A stretch of DNA of 35,735 nt from an uncultured Verrucomicrobia subdivision 3 bacterium (GTDB taxonomy: Bacteria; Verrucomicrobiota; Verrucomicrobiia; Limisphaerales; UBA11358): contig CAIWFB010000121.1 of the NCBI GenBank assembly GCA_903911825.1, forward strand, positions 1-35,735. The letters are read 5' to 3'. Shown here piece by piece: positions 7,582-15,886 of this stretch. A program made the translations under genes and the position numbers. The notes beneath the pieces are model-generated. The model had not been told where the DNA came from. It saw only the letters and a list, made by a program, of their open reading frames with translations, and searched no databases. The number at the start of each line of letters is the position of its first letter. Within the stretch, counting starts at the first letter, position 1.

Positions 7582-8838
7582 ATGAAAGCCATTTTTACAG
7601 TCGCGCTCACTCTGAATTTTGCCCTCGCCGTCTGGGCCGCCGAAAAACCGTCGCTCAACGTCACCGACTTCGGCGCCAAGGGCGACGGCCTTACCAAAGA
7701 CACGGCGGCAATTCAAAAAGCGCTCGACACCTGCGGCCAAAACGGGGGCGGCACCGTGTTCGTGCCGGAAGGCGTTTACCTCACTGGCAGCTTGATTTTG
7801 CAAGCGAACACCACCCTGCAACTGGCTCCGCGCGGCTTTTTGCTGGGCAGCCCGGACATCGCGGATTACCCCGTCGTGAATGTGCGCTGGGAAGGCGAAT
7901 TCCGCGAAGGTCACCGAGCTTTGCTCTCCGCCTCCAACGCCGCCAATGTCACCATCACCGGCGGGGGCATTTTTGGCCCGCCGCTCCCGCTTGGCAAACT
8001 GCGTAATCCGCGCGGCCCCGTAGTGATCGAACTCACCGGTTGCACCAATGCCATTCTGGAAAACTTCACCACCCAATATCAGCAACTCTGGTCCATCCAC
8101 CTCCTGTTCTGTAACAATCTCACCGCGCGCGGCCTCACCATTCGCACCGTGAACGCCAACGGCGACGGTATTGACGTGGATTCTTGCGACGGCGTGCTGA
8201 TTGAACGTTGCGATATCAACACCGGCGATGACGCCATCTCGCTCAAATCCGGTCGTGGCCTCGCCGCGCAAAATCTCTCGCGCCCCACCCAGAACGTCGT
8301 CATCAAAGATTGCCGCCTGCAAAGCTCCATCTACGCCGCCATCGGTCTCGGCACGGAAATGTCCGGCGGCGTGCGCAACGTGAAGATCCAAAACTCCATT
8401 CTCTCCGGCCGCCAGAACGCCATCTTCATCAAGAGCCGCGATGGTCGCGGTGGCTACATGGAAAACATCTCCGGCGAGAATCTGACCATTCTCAAATCAC
8501 CGACCTTCATCGGCATTGACCTGATCAAAAAAGGGATTCAAGCCACCGACCCCGTGCCTGGCGACGTGGAAAAATGGCCACTCGTGCAAAATATCTCCTT
8601 CAAAAACATCCACGTGCAAGACGTCGCCGAACTCATCGCCGGAACGAATGTGCCTGCCGCCCGGATGATTGTTGGTTTCTCACTGGCCAACATTTCCGGC
8701 ACTTGTAGCCGCGCCATTGCGCTGGCAAACATGACCAATGTGAACCTCTCCAAAATCACCGTCACCGGCTTTGCGGGCGCGCTCGTCTCCGCGAGCAACG
8801 TCCACGGAACCGGCCTCGACGATTCAGCGGCGAAATAA
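7582..8838 (+). CDS. Glycoside hydrolase family 28 (polygalacturonase-like), secreted (418 aa)
   Basis: Signal peptide about 1-20 (cleavage after WAA). The N-terminal motif VTDFGAKGDGLTKDTAAIQ is the common entry of bacterial GH28 right-handed beta-helix enzymes. Catalytic region motifs are NGDGIDVDSC (193-202), TGDDAISLKSG (214-224; the Asp pair), GLGTEMSGG (255-263) at the place of the usual GHG His, and FIKSRDGRGG (282-291) for the RIK substrate-binding motif. GH28 enzymes hydrolyse galacturonic acid linkages in pectin; the GxGTE variant is frequent in bacterial exo-acting or oligogalacturonide/rhamnogalacturonan members, so exact specificity is open. It faces a PL10 pectate lyase across a shared terminator. 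Confidence 0.92.
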   Translation: MKAIFTVALTLNFALAVWAAEKPSLNVTDFGAKGDGLTKDTAAIQKALDTCGQNGGGTVFVPEGVYLTGSLILQANTTLQLAPRGFLLGSPDIADYPVVNVRWEGEFREGHRALLSASNAANVTITGGGIFGPPLPLGKLRNPRGPVVIELTGCTNAILENFTTQYQQLWSIHLLFCNNLTARGLTIRTVNANGDGIDVDSCDGVLIERCDINTGDDAISLKSGRGLAAQNLSRPTQNVVIKDCRLQSSIYAAIGLGTEMSGGVRNVKIQNSILSGRQNAIFIKSRDGRGGYMENISGENLTILKSPTFIGIDLIKKGIQATDPVPGDVEKWPLVQNISFKNIHVQDVAELIAGTNVPAARMIVGFSLANISGTCSRAIALANMTNVNLSKITVTGFAGALVSASNVHGTGLDDSAAK

Positions 8839-8875
8839 ATTCTGGTAGGGCGAGATTCCGTCGAACCCCAAACAA

Positions 8876-8905
8876 AAAACGGCGACTCACGCGAGTCGCC
8901 GTTTT
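8876..8905. terminator. Bidirectional terminator between GH28 and PL10 genes
   Basis: A 13-bp perfect stem (8876-8888 with 8893-8905) and ACGC loop, flanked by A tracts on the left and T-rich sequence on the right, serves both convergent genes. Confidence 0.92.
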
Positions 8906-8922
8906 GATTTTAAAGCGGGAAT

Positions 8923-10203
8923 TTATTTCTGCGGATGCAGTTTCGCCCATTTAGCGTAGTGCTGGAAGACCCTTTTGGCTGTGTCTTTGAACCAGCCGTA
9001 GCCCTTGCGCCGTTCGCGGGAAAGTTCGTTCACATCGTCGTGGATGGTTTGGTCGCGATCGCCAAAGATCGGTTTATCCGTGCCGACTTCGTAATAGCGC
9101 GCCCAGATAGGACCGCTGCCGGGCGACGCCACCAACTTGCGGCTCTCCGTGCCGACCACTTGAAACGACTTACCCATGATTTTCGTTTTCTCAAACCAAG
9201 CCACCGCCGCATGCACGGCGACCACGGCGTTCGAACCGGGCGCGGGCAATTCCATGAGGAACAACATAATGGTGCCGCTCTCGCTGGAGGCTGCGGAGGG
9301 CATCTCGTAATTCCGCGCGGACGCTGGCTGCAACGTAAGCGCATCGTGCTGCTGGCCCCAAACCGTGCGCTGGCCGTTGGCCACGATCTGCGCGGCGAGG
9401 ATACAATCCACACCCTGTTTCCAACTGGCCTCGGCTTGGGCGCGCACTTCCGGCGCGGCGAAGGCAAAATCTTTCTGACCACTCGCGACGTCGCGCAGGA
9501 GTTTGATGACGTTGAGCATCGCATCATCGTTGAACGTCACGGCATCGTGATAGCCACCTTGCAACGGCCACACTTGCGGCCAACCGCCGTGCGGATTTTG
9601 CGCGGCGAGGATATAGTGAATGCCCCGCGTAAACGCAGCGGTGAGGGCGGCGTTGTTCGTGCCGCCAGCAGAAATGACTTTCGCAAGAAAGCGTAATTCC
9701 GTGGTCGTCGCGCCGTTGTCAAATGTGCCGACGTAATTCCATTTCACATCGGTGGGCGCGTCAAAATCATTGGTGATCAGAAAACGAGAATTGCTGTCGC
9801 CGGCAAACGCTTCGCCCGCTGCCCGGACGTGTTGCCCAAAATCCGTGTGCTTGGCCCAACCACCGGCGGGCGTCTGAAAAGACACCACGCAATCCGCGAT
9901 GTGGCGCGCTTCCGCACTGCCATACCAGCTCGCGGGGCGATCCAGCGGCGTGGCTTTGGGCGACGCGGATTTGGGTGGCTCGATGGATTCTTTAAGGCCC
10001 AGCGTTTTCATTTCCGCACGGAGCGCGGCTTGATCCGCCAGCCGCTGCCGTGCGGAATTTTCCACGTAAGTTTTCCAGACGGGCAGGTTCGCCACGCGCT
10101 CGGCGGTCAACGGCTTCGCAGGAACATTGGTGCCAATGATACTGGCGAACGCGGCGGGAACCGTAAGAACTGCCAGCGCCAGAGCGAGAGTGCGGTGATT
10201 CAT
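8923..10203 (-). CDS. Pectate lyase family 10, secreted (426 aa)
   Basis: Polysaccharide lyase that cleaves de-esterified homogalacturonan by beta-elimination. Signal peptide about 1-20 starting MNHRTLALALAVL. Family PL10 features are SWYGSAEARHIADCVVSFQ, GGWAKHTDF (114-122), TFDNGATTTELRFLA (160-174), NPHGGWPQVWPL (203-214), TFNDDAM (223-229) and the C-terminal WARYYEVGTDKPIFGDRD and RRKGYGWF blocks. The ATG at 10203 is chosen because it begins a proper signal peptide; the frame extends upstream into non-conserved sequence. Convergent with the GH28 gene and 37 bases downstream of the diacylglycerol-kinase-like gene. Confidence 0.93.
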   Translation of the reverse strand: MNHRTLALALAVLTVPAAFASIIGTNVPAKPLTAERVANLPVWKTYVENSARQRLADQAALRAEMKTLGLKESIEPPKSASPKATPLDRPASWYGSAEARHIADCVVSFQTPAGGWAKHTDFGQHVRAAGEAFAGDSNSRFLITNDFDAPTDVKWNYVGTFDNGATTTELRFLAKVISAGGTNNAALTAAFTRGIHYILAAQNPHGGWPQVWPLQGGYHDAVTFNDDAMLNVIKLLRDVASGQKDFAFAAPEVRAQAEASWKQGVDCILAAQIVANGQRTVWGQQHDALTLQPASARNYEMPSAASSESGTIMLFLMELPAPGSNAVVAVHAAVAWFEKTKIMGKSFQVVGTESRKLVASPGSGPIWARYYEVGTDKPIFGDRDQTIHDDVNELSRERRKGYGWFKDTAKRVFQHYAKWAKLHPQK

Positions 10204-10240
10204 GGGTGTCAGTCCAGACGCTGCGACCGGGGAAAAAGTT

Positions 10241-11176
10241 TCACGGCACGATGACCCGCAATCGCTGCCGCTGCACTGAGAAGGTCGCCGGAAGATTACC
10301 CACCCACTCGCCATCCAATTCAAACGCGGCGGCCACGTCACTGGTCAGCTCAAACTGTTCTGCCCGGAGTCGCCGCACGCGTTTTTCCGTCAAGCGCCGC
10401 CGAGAAAGAAAGCCCGGCACCAGCCGCAGTAACGACAGCAGATTGATCTGCGGGAAAACACACGCGTCCAGCTGGCCGTCTACCAGTTTCGCGCCGGGAA
10501 AAATCTCGAACGGGCCTCCATAAAACTTGCCATTGCCGAGCAGGGCCAGTTCGCCGGTAATGGTTCCACCTGAACTTTTCACGGTAATCTGTGGTTGTTG
10601 TTCCGCCAGCGCTTGCAGGCCGGCGACGACATAAGCGACCGGCCCGGCATTTTTTTTGAGTCGCCAACTAACCAGCTCTACTGCCCGGGCATCGAGACCC
10701 GCGCCGGCTAACTGCATAAAAAAGCGGTGAGCTGGCGCGCCTTCGTTGACAAAATCCACGCGGCCCAGATCAATTTTGGTCTCCCGCCCGCGTCGCAACA
10801 TTTCCCACGCTCGTTCCAGTCGCAGGGGGATTTTCAGTTCCCGCGCGAAGACATTCACCGTGCCCAGCGGTAACACACCGAGGCGCGTGTGGGCAAAACC
10901 ATCCGGCGCATCGCCAAGGCCATTAAGCACCTCATTCACCGTCCCATCGCCGCCCGCTGCCACGATGACGTCAAATTTTCCCGCCACCGCTTCGGCGGCA
11001 AAACGCCGCGCATCGCCTGGCGCGGTGGTGGCTTTAAAAACGGATTGCTGCGCCATCTCGTCGAGATGCCGCCGGAACCGCCGCGCCTTGTTGCCACGCG
11101 CGGCCGGATTGAAGATGACGCAAATTCGCACGCCCAGATGATTTCGGTCAGAGAAAATTAGTCGAGCCGAAACCAC
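10241..11176 (-). CDS. Diacylglycerol kinase / lipid kinase family protein (YegS/BmrU-like, 311 aa)
   Basis: Cytosolic ATP-dependent lipid kinase family. The N-terminus VRICVIFNPAARG and GGDGTVNEV (75-83) are the nucleotide-binding signatures of the DAGK catalytic fold; LGVLPLGTVNVFARELKIP follows, with a Thr-Val-Asn form of the usual GTxNDFAR motif, then the beta-sandwich domain with ELALLGNGKFYGGPFEIFPGAKLVDGQLD. Substrate (diacylglycerol, sphingosine-like base or other lipid) cannot be told from sequence. Both plausible starts are GTG: 11176, or 11131 directly before RICVIFNP, which fits the family length better. Divergent from the GrpE-like gene with a 44-base gap. Confidence 0.88.
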   Translation of the reverse strand: MVSARLIFSDRNHLGVRICVIFNPAARGNKARRFRRHLDEMAQQSVFKATTAPGDARRFAAEAVAGKFDVIVAAGGDGTVNEVLNGLGDAPDGFAHTRLGVLPLGTVNVFARELKIPLRLERAWEMLRRGRETKIDLGRVDFVNEGAPAHRFFMQLAGAGLDARAVELVSWRLKKNAGPVAYVVAGLQALAEQQPQITVKSSGGTITGELALLGNGKFYGGPFEIFPGAKLVDGQLDACVFPQINLLSLLRLVPGFLSRRRLTEKRVRRLRAEQFELTSDVAAAFELDGEWVGNLPATFSVQRQRLRVIVP

Positions 11177-11220
11177 CCCGTTAGCTTGCGCATCGCCGAC
11201 ATTTTTCGGACACTGCGCGC

Positions 11221-12081
11221 ATGAACGAAGTTCCCGTGTGGAAAATTTCTAAATGGCCATTCTTATTCGCCAATGCCGTTTTGCTGGCGATCGCTGCGGC
11301 CGTGATTCACAAGGCGCAGCACCCGATTTCCCAGAACGAAATCCTCATCGCCACCGCCTGCGTCGCGCTGGGTGCAGTGTTTGGTTGCCTGCCTTTCCTT
11401 CTCGATTATCGCGCAACGGGGAAAATCATTGAAGTCCACGCCGTCGGCGAAGTTGCTGGAAAAATCCAGGATTTGAAACGGCTCGCCGCGCAGGTCGCCA
11501 CCGCGACGGATCAATGGGCGAACGTGCAGGAAACCACCCGCAACCACGCCGAAAAAACCACCGTGGCCGCCCGGGAAATCGCCGAGCGCATGGAGACGGA
11601 AGTGCGCGAATTCAACGAATTCCAGACCCAACTCAACGACACGGAAAAAGCGGCGCTGCGCCTCGAAGTCGAAAAACTCAAGCGCACTGAAGGCGAATGG
11701 CTGCAAGTCGTCGCTCGCATTTTAGATAACATTCACGCGCTACACACGGCGGCCGTTCGCACCGGCCAAGCAGATTTGGCAGAGCAGATTGGTCAGTTCC
11801 AAAGTGCCTGTCGCGATGTGGCCCGGCGCGTCGGCGTCAGCCAAGTAGAAGCTCCCGCCGGCTCGCCTTTCGATGCAGAGCGGCAACGCGCGCACGGAGT
11901 GGAAAACCCTCCCGCCGATGCCATCGTCGCCGAAACGCTCGCGCCGGGCTTCAGCTATCAAGGTCGCCCCATCCGTCCCGTGCTAGTGCGCTTGCAAACA
12001 GCCGCCGCCTTCGCGCCCGAACCCACGACGGAAACCAGCACGGCCACAGCTGGAACTGTTGAAGGTCAACTCCCGCTTTAA
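11221..12081 (+). CDS. Membrane-anchored GrpE-like protein (286 aa)
   Basis: Two membrane segments (about 12-31 and 41-62) form a hairpin anchor, followed by a long coiled coil (about 70-160) and then a region that reads as a GrpE head: a short helical pair (about 160-203) and a beta-wing with GSPFDAERQRAHGVE and AETLAPGFSYQGRPIRPVLVRL (about 214-258). In GrpE the equivalents are GEPFDPxxHEAV and V..GY.L.GRVLRPA.V.V. The coiled coil before the head also matches GrpE. Soluble GrpE is the nucleotide exchange factor of DnaK; a membrane-tethered version would act at the inner face of the membrane. The head is divergent, so DnaK binding is uncertain. The stop codon overlaps that of addA on the other strand. 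Confidence 0.72.
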   Translation: MNEVPVWKISKWPFLFANAVLLAIAAAVIHKAQHPISQNEILIATACVALGAVFGCLPFLLDYRATGKIIEVHAVGEVAGKIQDLKRLAAQVATATDQWANVQETTRNHAEKTTVAAREIAERMETEVREFNEFQTQLNDTEKAALRLEVEKLKRTEGEWLQVVARILDNIHALHTAAVRTGQADLAEQIGQFQSACRDVARRVGVSQVEAPAGSPFDAERQRAHGVENPPADAIVAETLAPGFSYQGRPIRPVLVRLQTAAAFAPEPTTETSTATAGTVEGQLPL

Positions 12082-15000
12082 GTCAGCGATATCGGCTCCG
12101 TGCGCTGCAAAGCAAAGAAGTGCAGCGCGCATTGAGTCACGCGGCGCGCAAAGATCTTGTGCAACGCGGCGGCGTAGAACTGTAATTGCGGCGTGTAAAT
12201 TTTAATTTTAACCGCCAGTTCGCTCGCCGCCACCGCATCGGTTTTGAAGTCCAATAGCCAGATTTCTTCCGGCAACAGCACGACCAAATCCGCCACGCCC
12301 TGCACCACGAGAAATTCGTTTTCCAAACCGAGCTGGACGGTTTGCCCCATGATTTGCGCCGCTTCCGCCGCCGAAAAACGAGCGGTGAATGGCAATTCGC
12401 GTCGCACAGCTTGGGCGTGCTGACGAATTTTTTGGCCCAAGGAAGAATCCCAGAATTGCGCCAACGCCACCAAGTCGAGCGCCGCCGCTTCCTCGACCGT
12501 CAGAAAATGTTCCCGCACCAAACGTGCCGCTTCCGCCGCCACATCGCTCGCATTTTCCAGCGCGATGTGCTGGAGAAATTTGTGATGCGCAATGCCCGTC
12601 GCTGCGGCGTCTAATTTCCGAGCACTGCCTTCGGCTTGCCGATTCGCGCGCCATGGCGCCGAGAGGATTGACGCCGCTTCATCATCCAATTCTTCGGCCG
12701 CACGCCGCAGTTCGCTCACCGAAGACTTCGCCTTGTGTGTCGTAGCGGCGGGTTGCGGATATTCCCAACTCAATATCTCACGCAGATGAGCCAAGGCAGT
12801 TTCATCCCACGCTGACGTTTCCGGTTCCGTTGTTTTGGCAAAGGCTACCGATTCAGCCGTCGCGTCCACTAGCTCCGCGTCATTCACCAAACGCCAGCGC
12901 AGCACTGCCGTTTCGCCCCGTTCGGCGTTGGGGGAACCGATGTTCTGCGCAAACCACAGCGCGAGCCAATCCGCAAAAGATTTTGCGTCGGCAATCTTCT
13001 GCGGCGTCACCGGTGCGGGTTGCGTCCAGACCTCGTCCCACTTCTTCTCCGTGACGCTGGCGACCAAAATTAAGCGATCGCGTGCCCGCGTCAGGGCGAC
13101 GTAAAGCAGCCGCAATTCCTCGCCGCGCAACTCGCGCTGCTGCCGCCGTTGCGCGAGCCAATGCGGTAAACTCGGATAGCGTCGCCCGCTCGTCGGCGGT
13201 TTTACTTTGGGACAAAGTCCGTATTCCTCGTCAAAAATAATTTCCGCGCGCAGATCTTGTTCGTTGAAAGACTTCGCTAAATCCGCCAGCACCACGATGG
13301 GAAATTCCAAGCCCTTGCTCTGGTGAATGCTCATCAAGCGCACGGCATTTTCCGTGGCAGTAGCCGCGACTTCCGGTTCGGTCTCCGTCGCCTGCTGCGC
13401 CTCGATGAATTTGAGAAAACGAAACAATCCCTGTCGCTGGAACTGGTCAAACGATTGCGCGAGCTGGGCAAACGCCGCGACATTTGCCGCCCGCTGGGCC
13501 CCGCGCGGCTGCGCCCGGAGCCAGTCGGCATAGAGCGTTTCCGCCAGCACCGCTTCGAGACATTCCGAGAGCGAACGATGCTTGGCCATATGCCGCCACC
13601 GCCCAAAACGTTCGAGAAAATTAGCAACTTTCGCCGTGGCCGAATTCTGGATGCTGGATTCTGGTTGCTGACTTCTGACCAGCGCCGTCCAAAAATGTTT
13701 CTCCCGCGCGGCTAAACGGATTTCTGCCAGTTCATCCAACGAAAGTCCCACAAGCGGTGAACGCAGCACCGCGATGCACGGCACGTCTTGCAGCGGATTA
13801 TCCAATAGGCGCAGCAGGCTGAGGAGGTCGAGAATTTCCGCACTGTCGTAAAACCCGCCGCGCGCCACGGCCAGCGGAATCCCGGCGCGCTCGAATTCTT
13901 TCACATAAATCTCCGACTTGGCGCGCGGCGAACGTAGCAGGATGGCGACATCACGCCACATCACCGGGCGAAAGATTTTGTAGAGCTCATCCCAAATTGG
14001 CGACTGTTCGGTGACGAGCTGTTGTAACTGCCGAGCCACGACGCGCGCCTCGCGTTGCGCGTCGTCCAAGTCGGCCAAACCATCCGCTTCACCGTCGTCG
14101 GCTTGATGGCGGCTAGCTTTGTGACGCAACAGTAATTCCACGCGCGGGGCGGTGTCTTGAGCTGTGCCAAAAATTTTCCGCGCGGCTGGCGCGCCAAATT
14201 TTAATTCGGCATCCGGCGCGTAGCCGACACCGCCGACTTCTTCGCGCAAGACTAGTCGGCAGACGGAATTAGTGAACACCAGCAAGCTCTCGCAACTACG
14301 GAAATTTTCGGAAAGCGAAATGGTTTCGCCCGCCGAGCCGTGCCAGTTGTGTGAGTAATCACGAAAGATTTTCGGGTCCGCCAGACGAAAGCGATAGATG
14401 CTTTGCTTGATATCACCGACCAGAAAACGGTTGGCCTGATCGCCAGTGCCAGACAGCGCTGCGATGATTTGATCCTGCGCGGCATTGATGTCTTGGTATT
14501 CATCCACGAAGACGAAGCGGAGTTTTTGATGCCATTTTTCTGCGCCCGAAAATTCCTGTAAAACTCGCAGCGCAAATTGTTCAAGATCGTGAAAATCCAC
14601 CACACCATCGCGGCGTTTATTTTCGGCGAAGGCGGCGGCGAATTCTTGCGCCAAGCTCAGCAGCGTCGCCATGTGTCCGCGCACCCACGTCCAATCCTCC
14701 GCGAGCGGATCGGTGCCGTTTTTCACGGTGGCAAGCGACAATAAAAAGGCCGCTTCATCGAAAATATCGCCGAGCGGCTGGCGCAAAATAGTTTTCCGTT
14801 TCGCGGGCCAAACACCGTCGCTGGAAACGATTTGATCCAAAACTTCGGCGGCGAGTTCGCGGGCGAAATTTGGCGTGAGTCGCGCGAGAATTTTTGCGAG
14901 TTCAGCCGCTTTTTCATTGCTCGCAGTAAGGTTTCCAAAAATCGCTGACCACTCCGCGCGCCAATCCGTCACGGCGGCGAGCAACCAGGCTTGCCAGTCC

Positions 15001-15629
15001 GTTGGCTCCGGCTGCGAAAATATTTCTACCTGCGTTTGCAGCCAGCCAGCGGCATCAGCTCTGGCCTGCGAGTAATGATGCATCCGCAGCACCAGCTTCC
15101 GGATGTTTTCATCCCTTCCGCCGCCGTGGATTTGGATAAGCTCCTGCACGGCGGCGGACGACGAAGTTTTGCCTTCGTAGTGCGCATGAAATAACTCGTC
15201 CAACGTGTCATTGGCGCGCTGGCGCGCTTCGCCTTCGTCGAGAATCGCGAACTGCGGATCGAGGCCGAGTTCAAAAAAATGTTCGCGCACGAGACGCAGA
15301 CAAAAACTGTGCAGCGTGCCGAGGTGCGCAATTTCAAAGAGCGCGAGCTGACGCGGCCAATGATCATCGCCCGGCTGCGCGGCAGCTTTTTCTTCCAGTT
15401 TTTTGCGGAGCCGCTGACGCATTTCCGCCGCTGCGGCTTCGGTGAACGTGACGACGAGCAATTCGTCCAGCGAGACACGTTCGCGTTCTAGGCAATCCAG
15501 ACAACGATCCACGAGCGTCTTGGTTTTGCCGGTGCCCGCGCCTGCCATGACGAGCACATTGCCGCGCGACGCCACCGCGCGCGCCTGCGCGGGCGTGAGG
15601 GAATTGGTGAGCGGTGGCGGCAGTTCCAT
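12078..15629 (-). CDS. addA: AddA-like UvrD-family helicase-nuclease (1183 aa)
   Basis: Superfamily 1A helicase fused to a PD-(D/E)XK nuclease, as in the AddA subunit of AddAB (RecBCD-like double-strand break processing). Motifs in order: Q motif LTPAQARAV, Walker A AGAGTGKT (29-36), motif Ia VVTFTEAAAAEMRQR, Walker B FVFVDEYQDIN, motif III LVGDIKQSIYRFR, motif IV LSENFRSC, motif V VRLMSIHQSKGLEFPIVVL, motif VI LLYVALTRARDRL. The C-terminal nuclease shows IAHHKFLQHI, VQGVADLVVL and WLLDFKTD (the D...DxK pattern), so it looks active. No addB partner lies next to it. A 7-base-periodic repeat is embedded in frame at 13643-13677. Convergent with the GrpE-like gene; the two stop codons share TTAA at 12078-12081. 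Confidence 0.92.
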   Translation of the reverse strand: MELPPPLTNSLTPAQARAVASRGNVLVMAGAGTGKTKTLVDRCLDCLERERVSLDELLVVTFTEAAAAEMRQRLRKKLEEKAAAQPGDDHWPRQLALFEIAHLGTLHSFCLRLVREHFFELGLDPQFAILDEGEARQRANDTLDELFHAHYEGKTSSSAAVQELIQIHGGGRDENIRKLVLRMHHYSQARADAAGWLQTQVEIFSQPEPTDWQAWLLAAVTDWRAEWSAIFGNLTASNEKAAELAKILARLTPNFARELAAEVLDQIVSSDGVWPAKRKTILRQPLGDIFDEAAFLLSLATVKNGTDPLAEDWTWVRGHMATLLSLAQEFAAAFAENKRRDGVVDFHDLEQFALRVLQEFSGAEKWHQKLRFVFVDEYQDINAAQDQIIAALSGTGDQANRFLVGDIKQSIYRFRLADPKIFRDYSHNWHGSAGETISLSENFRSCESLLVFTNSVCRLVLREEVGGVGYAPDAELKFGAPAARKIFGTAQDTAPRVELLLRHKASRHQADDGEADGLADLDDAQREARVVARQLQQLVTEQSPIWDELYKIFRPVMWRDVAILLRSPRAKSEIYVKEFERAGIPLAVARGGFYDSAEILDLLSLLRLLDNPLQDVPCIAVLRSPLVGLSLDELAEIRLAAREKHFWTALVRSQQPESSIQNSATAKVANFLERFGRWRHMAKHRSLSECLEAVLAETLYADWLRAQPRGAQRAANVAAFAQLAQSFDQFQRQGLFRFLKFIEAQQATETEPEVAATATENAVRLMSIHQSKGLEFPIVVLADLAKSFNEQDLRAEIIFDEEYGLCPKVKPPTSGRRYPSLPHWLAQRRQQRELRGEELRLLYVALTRARDRLILVASVTEKKWDEVWTQPAPVTPQKIADAKSFADWLALWFAQNIGSPNAERGETAVLRWRLVNDAELVDATAESVAFAKTTEPETSAWDETALAHLREILSWEYPQPAATTHKAKSSVSELRRAAEELDDEAASILSAPWRANRQAEGSARKLDAAATGIAHHKFLQHIALENASDVAAEAARLVREHFLTVEEAAALDLVALAQFWDSSLGQKIRQHAQAVRRELPFTARFSAAEAAQIMGQTVQLGLENEFLVVQGVADLVVLLPEEIWLLDFKTDAVAASELAVKIKIYTPQLQFYAAALHKIFARRVTQCALHFFALQRTEPISLT
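13643..13677. repeat. Five 7-base repeat units inside addA
   Basis: Five consecutive heptads ending in TCTG or GCTG (13643-13649, 13650-13656, 13657-13663, 13664-13670, 13671-13677). On the coding strand they read as the low-complexity QQPESSIQNSA segment between helicase motifs, so the frame stays open. It looks like a short tandem repeat insertion tolerated in a surface loop. Confidence 0.75.
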
Positions 15630-15739
15630 GCGTGGCGGGAGTTTCGGGATTCAACTTTGAACTTTCAAGCAACTTGTGCGCAAAGTCGAAGCACCGAAAA
15701 CCATTTGCCGTAACTCCGTTTTTCATGAAGAGTGAAGCC

Positions 15740-15886
15740 ATGAAAACAATCTGCAAATGGAGTTTGGTTTTGGTCTTGGCGCTGATGGCGGGCGGTTGCG
15801 CAACGACGGGTAGCAATTCTACTTCGAGTTCCGCACCATCCGTCAGCGGCTACATCAGCACGGGCGGGGGCACGACGATTCGTTGA
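15740..15886 (+). CDS. Small lipoprotein (48 aa)
   Basis: MKTICKWSLVLVLALMAGGC is a complete lipoprotein signal with lipobox MAGGC (Cys20), followed by 28 Ser/Thr/Gly-rich residues ending GGGTTIR. Very short lipoproteins of this kind are common in Gram-negative genomes (entericidin-like size, but no recognisable entericidin motif). An in-frame ATG five codons upstream (15725) is an alternative start. Its TGA (15884-15886) overlaps the TTG start proposed for ribD, implying translational coupling. Function unknown. Confidence 0.65.
   Translation: MKTICKWSLVLVLALMAGGCATTGSNSTSSSAPSVSGYISTGGGTTIR

Noticed and set aside
7486-8391. 302-codon upstream extension of the pyrophosphatase frame
   Set aside because: The conserved pyrophosphatase N-terminus starts at 7485, and the extension is antisense to the GH28 signal peptide and catalytic region.
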